Positions 35,242 through 44,213 of a DNA stretch of 64,000 bases are shown here, in pieces. The translations under genes and the position numbers were made by a program. Position 1 is the first letter of the stretch. Each line of letters starts with the position of its first letter. The stretch is from Desulfobaculum sp044987625. Lineage in GTDB: Bacteria; Desulfobacterota; Desulfovibrionia; Desulfovibrionales; Desulfovibrionaceae. The DNA lies in contig NZ_JBJDSB010000001.1 in the NCBI RefSeq assembly GCF_044987625.1, positions 1 through 64,000 of the forward strand. Reading direction: 5' to 3'. Under the pieces are notes generated by a model. The model ran no database searches and had not been told where the DNA came from. It saw only the letters and a program-made list of their open reading frames with translations.

Positions 35242-37149
35242 TTACAGGCCCAGCATCTCCTCCAATGTGCGGCGGATGCCGTCCTTGTCGATGCCACACT
35301 TGGCGCGAAGCTGTTTCTGCGTGCCGTGTTCCACAAAGCCATCAGGCAGGCCAATGCGCTGCACGCGCACGGAGCCAAGGGCGTCGTGGTCGGCCAGCAC
35401 TTCCAGCACGCCGGAGCCAAAGCCGCCCTTGAGGACGTTCTCCTCAACAATCAGCATATGCTTGAAGCGACGGGCGAGGTCCACAAGCTGGTCCTCGGCC
35501 ATGGGGCGGATGAAGCGGCCATTGAACACCGCAATCTTGCGGCCCGTGGCGCTCTCGATTTCCTCGGCGGCGATGATGGACGGGTTCACGCGGCTGCCAA
35601 TGGCAACCACAACGGCGTCCTCGCCATCGCGCATGAGCTTGCCTTCGGCAATGGGCAGCGGCTCGGGGTCCTCCACCGTGGGCGCGCCAATGCCAACGCC
35701 GCGCGGGTAGCGCAGGGCCACCGGGCCGTCGTGCTGGATGGCGGTTACCAACATGCGCTGGAGTTCAGCCTCGTCCGAGGGGGCCATGAACACAAGGTTC
35801 GGCACATGGCGCAGGTAGCTGAGGTCGAATGCGCCGTGGTGGGTGGGGCCATCTTCGCCAACCAGTCCGCCACGGTCCAGACACAGCACCACGGGCAGAT
35901 TCTGCAAGCACACGTCGTGCACAATCTGATCATAGGAGCGCTGCATAAAGGTGGAGTAAATCGCCACCACGGGCTTAAAGCCCTCGGCGGCCAGCCCTGC
36001 GGCAAAGGTCACGGCGTGCTGTTCACAGATGCCCACATCCACAAAGCGTTCGGGGAAGCGCTCGCGGAAGCGGTCCAGCCCCGTGCCCTCGGGCATGGCG
36101 GCGGTAATGGCAAGCACGCGCTCGTCCTCCTGTGCACAGTGGCACAGGGTGTCGCCAAACACGCTGGTGTAGGACGGCAGCGAGCACGCGCCAAACTTCT
36201 TGGCAAGGCCGGTTTCCGGCTCAAAACAGCCCACACCGTGGAAGTAGGTGGGGTTGTTTTCCGCAGGCTCATAGCCTTTGCCCTTGGTGGTCATCACATG
36301 GACAAGCAGCGGGCCCTTGAGCTTTTTCACCTGCTCAAACACGCGCGTCATGCCGTCGATGTTGTGGCCGTCAAAGGGGCCGAGGTAGTTGAAGCGGAAC
36401 GCCTCAAACAGCATGCCCGGCGTAAAGAAATGCTTGAACGCCTCTTCGGACTTACGGGCGTAGGTGGCGAGGTCCTCGCCAATCTTCGGCACGGACTTGA
36501 GGATGTTCTCCACGTCCTTCTTAAAGCGCACCACCCAGCTCTTGGTGAGGTTGCGCGACAAAAAGGACGACAGCGCACCAACATTCTTGGAGATGGACAT
36601 TTCGTTGTCGTTGAGGACGACGATCATGTCGCTGTGGATGCCGCCCGCCTGATTGAGGCCCTCGTAGGCCAGCCCGGCGGTCATGGAGCCATCGCCAATA
36701 ACGGCGACAACGCGGTTGTCCTTGCCCTTGAGGTCGCGCGCGCAGGCCATGCCGAGGGCGGCGGAGATGGACGTGGACGAGTGCCCCACGCCAAAGTGGT
36801 CGTACTCGCTCTCCGTCATCTTGGGAAAGCCGCTGATGCCGCCATAGGTGCGCAGAGTATTGAACCTGTCGCGCCGCCCGGTAAGCATCTTGTACACATA
36901 GGCCTGATGCCCCACATCCCAGATGAACTTGTCGTCACGGGGATTGAAGGTGCGCAGCATGGCAAGGGTCAACTCCACCACGCCAAGGGACGGAGCAAGG
37001 TGCCCGCCCGTTGTGGACACCGTTTCTATGATTTCCTGCCGGATTTCGTCCGCCAGCAGGTGCAGTTCCCGCGAGGACAGACGCTGTACGTCCGTCGGCT
37101 TCTCTATGCGGGAAAGGATGGAATTGTCGCTGAGCTGAGTGGCGTCCAT
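35242..37149 (-). CDS. dxs: 1-deoxy-D-xylulose-5-phosphate synthase
   Basis: First enzyme of the MEP isoprenoid pathway: condenses pyruvate and glyceraldehyde 3-phosphate using thiamine diphosphate. The 635-residue protein has GHQAYVYKMLTGR near residue 83, the thiamine-binding GDGSMTAGLAYEGLNQAG, the pyrimidine-domain DGPTHHGAFDLSYLRHVPN and EENVLKGGFGSGV. It is the last gene of the ispG-to-dxs operon, 56 bases after ispA, so precursors and condensation steps are made from one transcript. Confidence 0.97.
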   Translation of the reverse strand: MDATQLSDNSILSRIEKPTDVQRLSSRELHLLADEIRQEIIETVSTTGGHLAPSLGVVELTLAMLRTFNPRDDKFIWDVGHQAYVYKMLTGRRDRFNTLRTYGGISGFPKMTESEYDHFGVGHSSTSISAALGMACARDLKGKDNRVVAVIGDGSMTAGLAYEGLNQAGGIHSDMIVVLNDNEMSISKNVGALSSFLSRNLTKSWVVRFKKDVENILKSVPKIGEDLATYARKSEEAFKHFFTPGMLFEAFRFNYLGPFDGHNIDGMTRVFEQVKKLKGPLLVHVMTTKGKGYEPAENNPTYFHGVGCFEPETGLAKKFGACSLPSYTSVFGDTLCHCAQEDERVLAITAAMPEGTGLDRFRERFPERFVDVGICEQHAVTFAAGLAAEGFKPVVAIYSTFMQRSYDQIVHDVCLQNLPVVLCLDRGGLVGEDGPTHHGAFDLSYLRHVPNLVFMAPSDEAELQRMLVTAIQHDGPVALRYPRGVGIGAPTVEDPEPLPIAEGKLMRDGEDAVVVAIGSRVNPSIIAAEEIESATGRKIAVFNGRFIRPMAEDQLVDLARRFKHMLIVEENVLKGGFGSGVLEVLADHDALGSVRVQRIGLPDGFVEHGTQKQLRAKCGIDKDGIRRTLEEMLGL

Positions 37150-37204
37150 GCCGAATCCTTATCCATTACAGTTGCAGAAAGCCCGGGCTTCCCGGGCAAG
37201 GCGA

Positions 37205-38107
37205 TCAGCTAGCGCGAAGGACGATGTACTCCGCGAGCGAACGCATGAAATCGGCCTGAACACCGGGCTCGTTCTTGATGGGCAAGCAGGCGCTTGCCGC
37301 GGCCTGAATGGCGAGGCCCTTGCTTTCGGTCACACCGACGAGGCGGGGGTAGGTATTCTTGCCCTGTCCTTCGTCGCTGCCCACGGGCTTGCCAATCTCT
37401 TCCTCGGTGCCCAGAACGTCCAGCAGGTCATCCGTAATCTGGAAGGCCATGCCGAGGTTCTTGCCGTATTCAATGGCCTTGCCCAGCCCTTCCTCGTCCG
37501 CGCCGCCAAGGATGGCGCCGGAGAGGCACGCCGCGGTGATAAGCGCGCCGGTCTTGAGCGAGTGCATGCGCTGCAGCTCCTCAAGGGCCACGTCAATCTT
37601 GCCGGTGAGGGACATATCCAGCATCTGGCCGCCAACCATACCGTTGGGTCCAGCGCCGTAGGACACCACAGCCGCGGCCTGAAGCACGCGCTCGGCGGGA
37701 ACGCCCTGCGTGTTCAGCATCATATTGAAGGCCTCGGTCAGCAGTGCGTCGCCCGCGAGGATAGCCGTGGCTTCGTCAAACTGCTTGTGATTCGAGGGCT
37801 TGCCCCGGCGCAGGTCGTCGTCGTCCATGGCGGGCAGGTCGTCGTGGATGAGGGAATAGGTGTGGATAAGCTCAATGGCGCTGGCAAAGGGCATGCTGGC
37901 ATCAAAGTCCAGACCAAAATGCGCGCCCCACGCAAGGCACAGGGCCGGGCGCAGGCGCTTGCCGTCGGCCATCAGGCTGTATTCCATGGATTCCAGAAGG
38001 CGCTCGTCGATTCCACGGTCCTTCAGGCACTTGTTCAGATATTCGTCCACGGCCTTGGCGTAGTTGGCCAAGGTCTTCTGTGCGTCAACTTTCTTTTGCT
38101 GCGTCAT
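37205..38107 (-). CDS. ispA: polyprenyl diphosphate synthase (farnesyl type)
   Basis: Condenses dimethylallyl and isopentenyl diphosphates into farnesyl (or geranylgeranyl) diphosphate. The 300-residue protein has the first aspartate motif HDDLPAMDDDDLRRG, GDALLTEAF, and the second motif FQITDDLLDV. The short insertion within the first aspartate motif is typical of bacterial farnesyl synthases. Its ATG lies within the end of xseB (23-base overlap) and has a GGAAGAAGG site. It is followed by dxs. Confidence 0.93.
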   Translation of the reverse strand: MTQQKKVDAQKTLANYAKAVDEYLNKCLKDRGIDERLLESMEYSLMADGKRLRPALCLAWGAHFGLDFDASMPFASAIELIHTYSLIHDDLPAMDDDDLRRGKPSNHKQFDEATAILAGDALLTEAFNMMLNTQGVPAERVLQAAAVVSYGAGPNGMVGGQMLDMSLTGKIDVALEELQRMHSLKTGALITAACLSGAILGGADEEGLGKAIEYGKNLGMAFQITDDLLDVLGTEEEIGKPVGSDEGQGKNTYPRLVGVTESKGLAIQAAASACLPIKNEPGVQADFMRSLAEYIVLRAS

Positions 38108-38327
38108 CGCCTTCTTCCGGATGAAAATCCTTCAGTCCCTCTTCGGTGAGCAGACTGACTTCGTTTTTGGCCTCTTCAAGCCGCTTGCGGCACGATTTGG
38201 CCAGTTCCACGCCTTCCCTAAACAGGGCGACGCCCTTTTCCAGCGGCAGTTCCCCGTTTTCAAGGTCCTGCACTATTTTTTGCAGCTTCGCGAGCTGCGA
38301 TTCAAAATCGTCTTTCTTTTTGGCCAT
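38085..38327 (-). CDS. xseB: exodeoxyribonuclease VII small subunit
   Basis: An 80-residue partner of XseA that completes the single-strand DNA exonuclease. The family core is visible: FESQLAKLQKIVQDLENGELPLEKGVALFREG. It lies eight bases after the M23 gene and overlaps ispA by 23 bases, an xseB-ispA junction seen in many bacteria. Confidence 0.94.
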   Translation of the reverse strand: MAKKKDDFESQLAKLQKIVQDLENGELPLEKGVALFREGVELAKSCRKRLEEAKNEVSLLTEEGLKDFHPEEGDDAAKES

Positions 38328-38335
38328 GGGTCCCC

Positions 38336-39229
38336 CTACATGTCCGGAACGCCCGTGCCCGCAAACAGGGGCATGGGGTCCACCATATGGCCCATCACGG
38401 ACAGGCCAAAGTGCAGATGCGGGCCGGTGACGCGCCCGGTGGCGCCAACCTTGCCGAGCACCTGCCCGGCGGAGACGAACTGCCCCTCTTCCACATCAAT
38501 GTGCGACATATGGCAGTAGACGGTGACCATCCCCTGCCCGTGGTCCACGTAGACCACGTTGCCGGAAAAATAATGGTTGCCGGTCAGGGCGACCTCTCCG
38601 GCGGCAAAGCTGTGGATGGGCGTTCCCGTACGGCCGCGCAGGTCCACCCCGCTGTGGGGCCTTCGCGGTTCGCCGTTAAAGAACCGCCGCAGGCCAAAGG
38701 CGCTGGACATGCTGCCCTTGACGGGGCGCACAAAAGGCGGCTGCCAGAAGCGCTCCGCCGAGCGCGAATCCAGCACCTTTTTGGTCAGCGCCTTTTCGCG
38801 GTAGTGCCGCTCCAGCGCCTCTTTGCTCAGGTGCACCATCTTGCGCGCCACCTTCAGGTGCTGTTCCGGATAGCTCCGGTCATGCACGATGACGCCACGG
38901 CTCACCTGCTTTGTGCCATTTTGCAACTGAAACTCGGCTTCCAGTACCTCACTGCCGGGTTTCACGTCCAGTCCGGCGGCCAGTGCCACCCATGTGCCGT
39001 AGCCGCCGCTCTCGCCGCGAAGGGCGGGCGTCAGCGTCTCTCCCATCCACGAGAGGCGAACCTCCCATACCGGGACCGGCGAAAAAATGCGTACAAAGAA
39101 CGCCTCTCCAACGTGCACAGCGTCCGTTGTGACCTGCAGCGTTGGCTCCTGCGCGGCCATTGCCGCCGTGGGCGCAAGGCACCACGCGGCAATGCCGGGA
39201 GTCAGCGCGAGGAAATGCCGTCTGTTCAT
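38336..39229 (-). CDS. M23-family peptidoglycan endopeptidase with Tat-like signal
   Basis: A 297-residue exported metallopeptidase predicted to cut peptide cross-links in peptidoglycan. The N-terminus NRRHFLAL with a mild hydrophobic stretch and AMAAQ resembles a twin-arginine signal. The LytM domain occupies the C-terminal third: PHSGVDLRG (His and Asp ligands), YCHMSHIDV and GPHLHFGL, so the zinc set is complete. Its start overlaps the xseA stop by four bases (ATGA). Why a cell-wall hydrolase sits inside the exonuclease VII/isoprenoid operon is not evident. Confidence 0.9.
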   Translation of the reverse strand: MNRRHFLALTPGIAAWCLAPTAAMAAQEPTLQVTTDAVHVGEAFFVRIFSPVPVWEVRLSWMGETLTPALRGESGGYGTWVALAAGLDVKPGSEVLEAEFQLQNGTKQVSRGVIVHDRSYPEQHLKVARKMVHLSKEALERHYREKALTKKVLDSRSAERFWQPPFVRPVKGSMSSAFGLRRFFNGEPRRPHSGVDLRGRTGTPIHSFAAGEVALTGNHYFSGNVVYVDHGQGMVTVYCHMSHIDVEEGQFVSAGQVLGKVGATGRVTGPHLHFGLSVMGHMVDPMPLFAGTGVPDM

Positions 39230-40626
39230 GTCTCGTCCTCTTTGTCCTTGTGCTTTCCTGTCACATCGGCAGCAACACGACCATTGCGGACGCGGATGCT
39301 CAGCCTGTCTCCATCCGAGACCTCATCAACTGAACGAAGAAATGTTCCGGTGCGCTCCAGGGTCACCAACCCGTACCCGCGCTCCAAGGGCTTTTCCGGG
39401 TCCGCCCCGTCAAGGCGCGAGGCCGCCAAGGCAAGGCGCTGCTCTGCGCCGCGCACCAGCGCCCCGGCGGAAAGCTCCATCCGCGCGCACAGCGCTTCAA
39501 CGCTGCGCCGGCGCTCGTCCATCACGCGGGGACCATAGGCGCGGGGCAATGCGTCCGCCGCGGCCAGCACCGCAGCCTCCCGCCGCGCCATGTAGCCATG
39601 CATGGCGCGGTCAAGGGAGCGCGCGCCGCTCTGGAAGCGCTCCAGCCAGTGCTCCACCCGGCGCGCCGGGGACAACCACGACACGGCGCGCTCCATGGCG
39701 GCAAGGGATGCCCCCTTGTCCTCAAGAAGGCCGTCCATGGCCCGCAGCAGGGACTGCTCCAGCATGTCCACGTCCTGCATCAGGGCCTCGCGTTCGGGCC
39801 ACAGCATCTGCGCGGCGTGGGTGGGCGTGGCGGCGCGAACGTCGGCCACAAAGTCGGAAATGGTGGTATCCACCTCGTGCCCAATGCCGGACAGCACCGG
39901 GACGCGGCAGTTGTAGATGGCATCGGCCACCGGCTCGGTATTGAAGGCCCACAAGTCCTCCAGAGAGCCACCGCCACGGATGAGCACCACCACATCGGCC
40001 CAGCCATCGGCGTCGGCGCGGTTTATGGCCTCCGCAACCTGCGCCGGAGCGCGGTCTCCCTGCACCAGCGAAGGATACACGCGAATCTGCGCGCCCCAGC
40101 CACGGTCGCCGGCAATGCGCAAAAAGTCGCGCACGGCTGCGCCCGTTGGCGCGGTGACAACCGCCACCCGCGAGGGGTGCGGCGGCAACGCCATCTTGCG
40201 CGAGCTGTCAAAGTAGCCCAGCTCGGCCAGCTTGGCCTTGAGGGCTTCAAACTCCATATGCAGGCGGCCAACGCCCTGCTCCTGCACCAGCTCGGCAATC
40301 AGTTGATATTGCCCGCGCGGGGCATAGACATTGATGCGTCCGGCGCAGACGACTTCCTGCCCCTCTTCCAGTGTGGGGCGGTAGCCCTCCTCGTGCACCT
40401 CGCCGGTGACGGGGTCCACGCCGCCGCGCTCAATGAAGCGCTGGTTGCCCTTGAACCACACCACCGAGAGCTGTGCGCCCTCGTCGCGCAGGGTAAAATA
40501 GATGTGCCCGCTCCGGGGCCGGGTGATGTTGCCGATTTGTCCACGCACCCACACAAAGGGGAACTGGCTCTCCAGCACGTCCTTCACGGCGGCGGTGAGT
40601 TCGGTAACGTCAAAAATATGCGGCAT
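39226..40626 (-). CDS. xseA: exodeoxyribonuclease VII large subunit
   Basis: The catalytic subunit that degrades single-stranded DNA to short oligonucleotides. The 466-residue protein has an N-terminal OB-fold (FPFVWVRGQIGNITRPRSGH), the catalytic-domain segments VAVVTAPTGAAVRDF and LIRGGGSLEDLWAFN, and GIGHEVDTTISDFVAD, followed by a long coiled coil and a C-terminal segment ERGYGLVTLE. It follows the LysE gene by six bases and overlaps the M23 gene. Confidence 0.95.
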   Translation of the reverse strand: MPHIFDVTELTAAVKDVLESQFPFVWVRGQIGNITRPRSGHIYFTLRDEGAQLSVVWFKGNQRFIERGGVDPVTGEVHEEGYRPTLEEGQEVVCAGRINVYAPRGQYQLIAELVQEQGVGRLHMEFEALKAKLAELGYFDSSRKMALPPHPSRVAVVTAPTGAAVRDFLRIAGDRGWGAQIRVYPSLVQGDRAPAQVAEAINRADADGWADVVVLIRGGGSLEDLWAFNTEPVADAIYNCRVPVLSGIGHEVDTTISDFVADVRAATPTHAAQMLWPEREALMQDVDMLEQSLLRAMDGLLEDKGASLAAMERAVSWLSPARRVEHWLERFQSGARSLDRAMHGYMARREAAVLAAADALPRAYGPRVMDERRRSVEALCARMELSAGALVRGAEQRLALAASRLDGADPEKPLERGYGLVTLERTGTFLRSVDEVSDGDRLSIRVRNGRVAADVTGKHKDKEDET

Positions 40627-40632
40627 AGCGCC

Positions 40633-41241
40633 CTACTCGACCGCCACGGCAACGCCAGCGCCAAGCATGACGGCTCCGGCCCCGCGTTGCATGCGGCGCA
40701 TGGCCGCGCCACTGCCAAACCGCTCGCCGCCGGCCGTTCCCAGCAGGGCATACGCCGCGATAACCGCGTACACCACGCTCATGGCCACGGCGGCAACCAC
40801 CGCGCCCTCAAGGGGCGTCAGCACCGCCAGGTCCACAAACGCGGGCAGAATGCCACAGTAGAACACAATCAGCTTAGGATTGCCCAGATTCAGGGCCAAG
40901 CCGGATGCCAAGGTCCGCGCGCCGCCAGCGGGCGTCAGCGCCCGTGCAGGGACGCGGCTGGGCCGCAGCAGACTGCGCAGCCCAAGCCACATCAAATACG
41001 CCGCACCCGCATACCGAATGCAGGTGAACACCCAGCCGAACTCCCGCGCCACAACGCCCATGCCGCACAGGGCGGCCGTCAGGTAGGCAAGGTCGCCGAG
41101 CACCAGCCCGAGACCAAAGACGAGGGCAGGTCTTGCGCCCTGCGTCACCCCACGCGACACCACCGCCACAATGGCGGGGCCGGGGACAGCCGCCATAACA
41201 AGAAAGGTCGCCGCCAGCGCAAGGAGTCCGGCCAAGGTCAT
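40633..41241 (-). CDS. LysE/RhtB-family amino acid exporter
   Basis: A 202-residue inner-membrane protein with about six hydrophobic helices. The N-terminal VPGPAIVAVVSRGVTQG matches the family signature, and LGNPKLIVFYCGILPAF the central motif. These carriers export amino acids such as threonine, homoserine or lysine; the substrate is not deducible. It lies three bases after proS and six before xseA, within the operon. Confidence 0.9.
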   Translation of the reverse strand: MTLAGLLALAATFLVMAAVPGPAIVAVVSRGVTQGARPALVFGLGLVLGDLAYLTAALCGMGVVAREFGWVFTCIRYAGAAYLMWLGLRSLLRPSRVPARALTPAGGARTLASGLALNLGNPKLIVFYCGILPAFVDLAVLTPLEGAVVAAVAMSVVYAVIAAYALLGTAGGERFGSGAAMRRMQRGAGAVMLGAGVAVAVE

Positions 41242-41244
41242 GAT

Positions 41245-43005
41245 TTATCGATTCCCTTCCGGGCCGTCGGCGGAATCCGCAAGGTTCCAGCCTGCCCAGA
41301 CTTTCTTGCGCCACAGGCCAAGCTCGCGCTCAAGGTCGGCCACGGGCAGTTCGGACTTTTCACCGGCGCGGCGGTCCTTCACTTCCACGATGCCCTTCTT
41401 GAGGCCCTTGCCGCCAACCACAATCTGCATGGGCATGCCCATGAGGTCGGCGTCCTTGAACTTCACGCCGGGACGTTCGTCGCGGTCGTCCAGCAGAACG
41501 TCCATACCCCAGCTCCTCAGCATCTCGTAGATTTCCTCGGCCTTGCCCAGAATGTCCTCCTTGCGGGGGTCCAGACACACCACGGTGGCCTCGTAGGGCG
41601 CGATGGGCGGCGGGAAGGCGATGCCGTCTTTGTCATGGTTCTGCTCAATGCATGCGGCCACCACGCGGGAAACGCCGATGCCGTAACAACCCATGATCAT
41701 GGTCTTTTCCTTGCCGTTTTCGTCAAGGAATGTTGCGCCGAGGGATTCGGAATACTTGGTGCCCAGCTTGAACACGTGGCCCACTTCAATACCCTTGGTC
41801 AGCTCCAGCGCGCCGCCGCAACGGGGGCAGGGGTCGGACTCGGTAATAACGCGCAGATCCGCAAAGGCGTCCACCTTCACATCACGGGACAGGTCCAGAT
41901 GCTTGATATGCGTGTCGCCCTTGTTGGCACCGGCAACGTAGTCCGTGCCGCCCTGCAGCTCATTGTCGGCAAGAATGCGGGACACCGTGATGCCCACAGG
42001 ACCAGCAAATCCAACGGGAGCGCCGGACCACTCGCGAACCTGCTCGGGGCTGGCCATGGCGGGGTCTTCCTGCGCGCCGAGGGCGTTTTTGAGCTTCACT
42101 TCGTTGAGCTCGCGGTCGCCGCGCACCAGCACAGCCACAGCTTCGCCGCCCACATCATAGAGCAGCGTCTTGATGATGCGGTCCGGGGTGACGCCAAGGT
42201 AGGCCGCCACTTCCTCAACGGTGTGCTGATTCGGGGTTTCCACGTCCTCGATGGCGTCGCAGGTCTCGCCGCACGGCTCGCACGCGGCGCAGACTTCGGC
42301 CTTTTCGAGGTTAGCGGCGTAGCCACAGCCATGGCACACGGCAATGGTGTCCTCGCCGGTATCGGCAAAGACCATAAATTCGTGGGAGAAGCTGCCGCCA
42401 ATGGCGCCGGAGTCGGCCTCAACCGGGCTAAAGCGCAAGCCCATGCGGGCAAAGATACGCTTGTAGGCCTCGAACATGGCCTTGTAGCTCTCGTCCGCGC
42501 CGGCGTCGTTGGCGTCGAAGGAGTAGCCGTCCTTCATCATAAATTCGCGGCCACGCATCAGGCCGAAGCGGGGACGGATTTCGTCGCGGAACTTGGTCTG
42601 AATCTGGAACACGTTCAGCGGGAGCTGACGATAGGAACGCACCTCGCCGCGCAGCAGGTCGGTGACGACCTCCTCATGCGTGGGGCCGAGGCAGTAATCC
42701 CTGCCGTGGCGGTCCTGAAAGCGCAGCAGTTCCTTGCCGTAGAACTCCCAGCGGCCGGATTCCTTCCACAGGTCGCCGGGCTGGACCGTGGGCATGAAAA
42801 TTTCCTGCGCGCCGGCGCGTTCCATCTCCTCGCGCACAATGGCCTTGACCTTGTTCAGGCTCTTGAGACCAAGGGGGAGAAAGGTATAGATGCCGGAGGT
42901 CAGCTTGCGGATCATGCCCGCACGGACCAACAGTTTATGGCTTATGACCTCGGCGTCCGCCGGGGCGTCCTTCAACGTAGGGACGTACATTCTGCTCAGG
43001 CGCAT
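41245..43005 (-). CDS. proS: prolyl-tRNA synthetase, bacterial type
   Basis: Class II synthetase charging tRNA-Pro. The 586-residue protein has motif 1/2 regions (SGIYTFLPLGLKSLNK, FQIQTKFRDEIRPRFGLMRGREF), then an inserted YbaK-like editing domain (about residues 235-385) that removes misloaded alanine, then motif 3 GCYGIGVSRVVAA and an anticodon-binding domain. The segment CHGCGYAANLEKAEVCAACEPC before the editing domain is unusually rich in cysteine. The start directly follows the ispG stop with no gap. Confidence 0.96.
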   Translation of the reverse strand: MRLSRMYVPTLKDAPADAEVISHKLLVRAGMIRKLTSGIYTFLPLGLKSLNKVKAIVREEMERAGAQEIFMPTVQPGDLWKESGRWEFYGKELLRFQDRHGRDYCLGPTHEEVVTDLLRGEVRSYRQLPLNVFQIQTKFRDEIRPRFGLMRGREFMMKDGYSFDANDAGADESYKAMFEAYKRIFARMGLRFSPVEADSGAIGGSFSHEFMVFADTGEDTIAVCHGCGYAANLEKAEVCAACEPCGETCDAIEDVETPNQHTVEEVAAYLGVTPDRIIKTLLYDVGGEAVAVLVRGDRELNEVKLKNALGAQEDPAMASPEQVREWSGAPVGFAGPVGITVSRILADNELQGGTDYVAGANKGDTHIKHLDLSRDVKVDAFADLRVITESDPCPRCGGALELTKGIEVGHVFKLGTKYSESLGATFLDENGKEKTMIMGCYGIGVSRVVAACIEQNHDKDGIAFPPPIAPYEATVVCLDPRKEDILGKAEEIYEMLRSWGMDVLLDDRDERPGVKFKDADLMGMPMQIVVGGKGLKKGIVEVKDRRAGEKSELPVADLERELGLWRKKVWAGWNLADSADGPEGNR

Positions 43006-44103
43006 TCAGTTTTCCTCGTTTCGTCGTTCTAAAAGAAATGTGTCCAATTCCTCAAGGAAGGCCGGGACGAGATGCTCATCGCCCTTCACCTTGCGGATGA
43101 CCTTGCCCTTGCGGAAGATGATGCCGAGACCACGGCCACCGGCAATGCCGATGTCCGCCTCCCGGGCCTCGCCGGGTCCATTGACCACGCATCCCATGAC
43201 GGCCACGGTAAACACCTCGGTCACGGCGCGCAGGTGGCGCTCCACCTCACCGGCAAGGCCGACGAGGTCGATTTCCGTGCGCCCGCACGTGGGGCAGGAG
43301 ACAATCTCCGGCCCGCGCGCCCGCAGCCCGAGGGAGCGCAGAATCTCCCACGCCACGCCCATTTCATCCACGGGGTCGCCCGTGACGGAAACGCGCATGG
43401 TGTCGCCAATGCCCTCGGCCAGCAAAATGCCAAGGCCAACGGATGACTTCACCGTGGCACGGGTCAGTGTTCCGGCTTCGGTTACGCCAATGTGCAGCGG
43501 ATAGTCGCAGCGCTGCGCCAGCAGGCGATAGGCCGCGATGGTGTTCAGGACCGACGAGGACTTCAGGGAAATCTTCGTATCGAAAAAGTCGCGCTCTTCC
43601 AGCAGGCGAACATGACCAAGGGCGCTTTCGACCATGGCCTCCGGCGTGGGGCCGCCATACTTGCGCAGCAGGGGCTTTTCCACGGAGCCGGAATTCACGC
43701 CGATGCGGATGGGCACTCCGGCAGCCTTGGCCGCGCGGACCACGCTGTCCACCGCCTGTTCGTCCCCGATGTTTCCGGGATTGATGCGCAGGGCGTCCAC
43801 CCCGGCATCCACGGCGGCCAGCGCCAGCCTGTGGTCAAAGTGAATATCGGCCACCAGCGGCACCACGGCGCGTTTTTTAATCTCCACCAGCGCGCGGGCG
43901 GCGTCATCGTCCAGCACGGCAAGCCGGACAATCTCGCACCCAGCGGCGGCCAGTTCGTCAATCTGTCTGGCAGTGGCGTCAATATCGCGTGTGTCCGTGT
44001 TGGTCATGCTCTGTACCACAACGGGGTGCCCCCCGCCGATGGGCACATTGCCCACACGGATAACGCGCGACGAACGCCGCGCGGACAGGATTGTGTTTTC
44101 CAT
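43006..44103 (-). CDS. ispG: 4-hydroxy-3-methylbut-2-enyl diphosphate synthase
   Basis: Next-to-last MEP pathway enzyme, a 4Fe-4S protein that opens the cyclic diphosphate. The 365-residue protein has VGNVPIGGGHPVVVQSMTNT at the start, the TIM-barrel segments VADIHFDHRLAL and RINPGNIG, and cluster cysteines in VSCPTCGRTE and MGCVVNGPGEA. It is the first gene of an operon of eight genes ending with dxs, so three isoprenoid genes share this transcript. A 110-base gap separates it from the APS-reductase-like gene. Confidence 0.96.
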   Translation of the reverse strand: MENTILSARRSSRVIRVGNVPIGGGHPVVVQSMTNTDTRDIDATARQIDELAAAGCEIVRLAVLDDDAARALVEIKKRAVVPLVADIHFDHRLALAAVDAGVDALRINPGNIGDEQAVDSVVRAAKAAGVPIRIGVNSGSVEKPLLRKYGGPTPEAMVESALGHVRLLEERDFFDTKISLKSSSVLNTIAAYRLLAQRCDYPLHIGVTEAGTLTRATVKSSVGLGILLAEGIGDTMRVSVTGDPVDEMGVAWEILRSLGLRARGPEIVSCPTCGRTEIDLVGLAGEVERHLRAVTEVFTVAVMGCVVNGPGEAREADIGIAGGRGLGIIFRKGKVIRKVKGDEHLVPAFLEELDTFLLERRNEEN

Positions 44104-44213
44104 GCTTCAGCGCCTCCTTGGAAGCGTACACTTGTTATACGATTTCCATCCACAAGCCAAGAGCGCCCGCGGAGCAGCGAATCCTTGGCCGCAATGGAAA
44201 AACAGCGCCACAG

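Noticed and set aside
39598..43032. A 1144-codon open frame on the plus strand
   Set aside because: It lies opposite xseA, the LysE gene and proS. High GC at third positions removes stop codons on the other strand; the protein has no real motifs.
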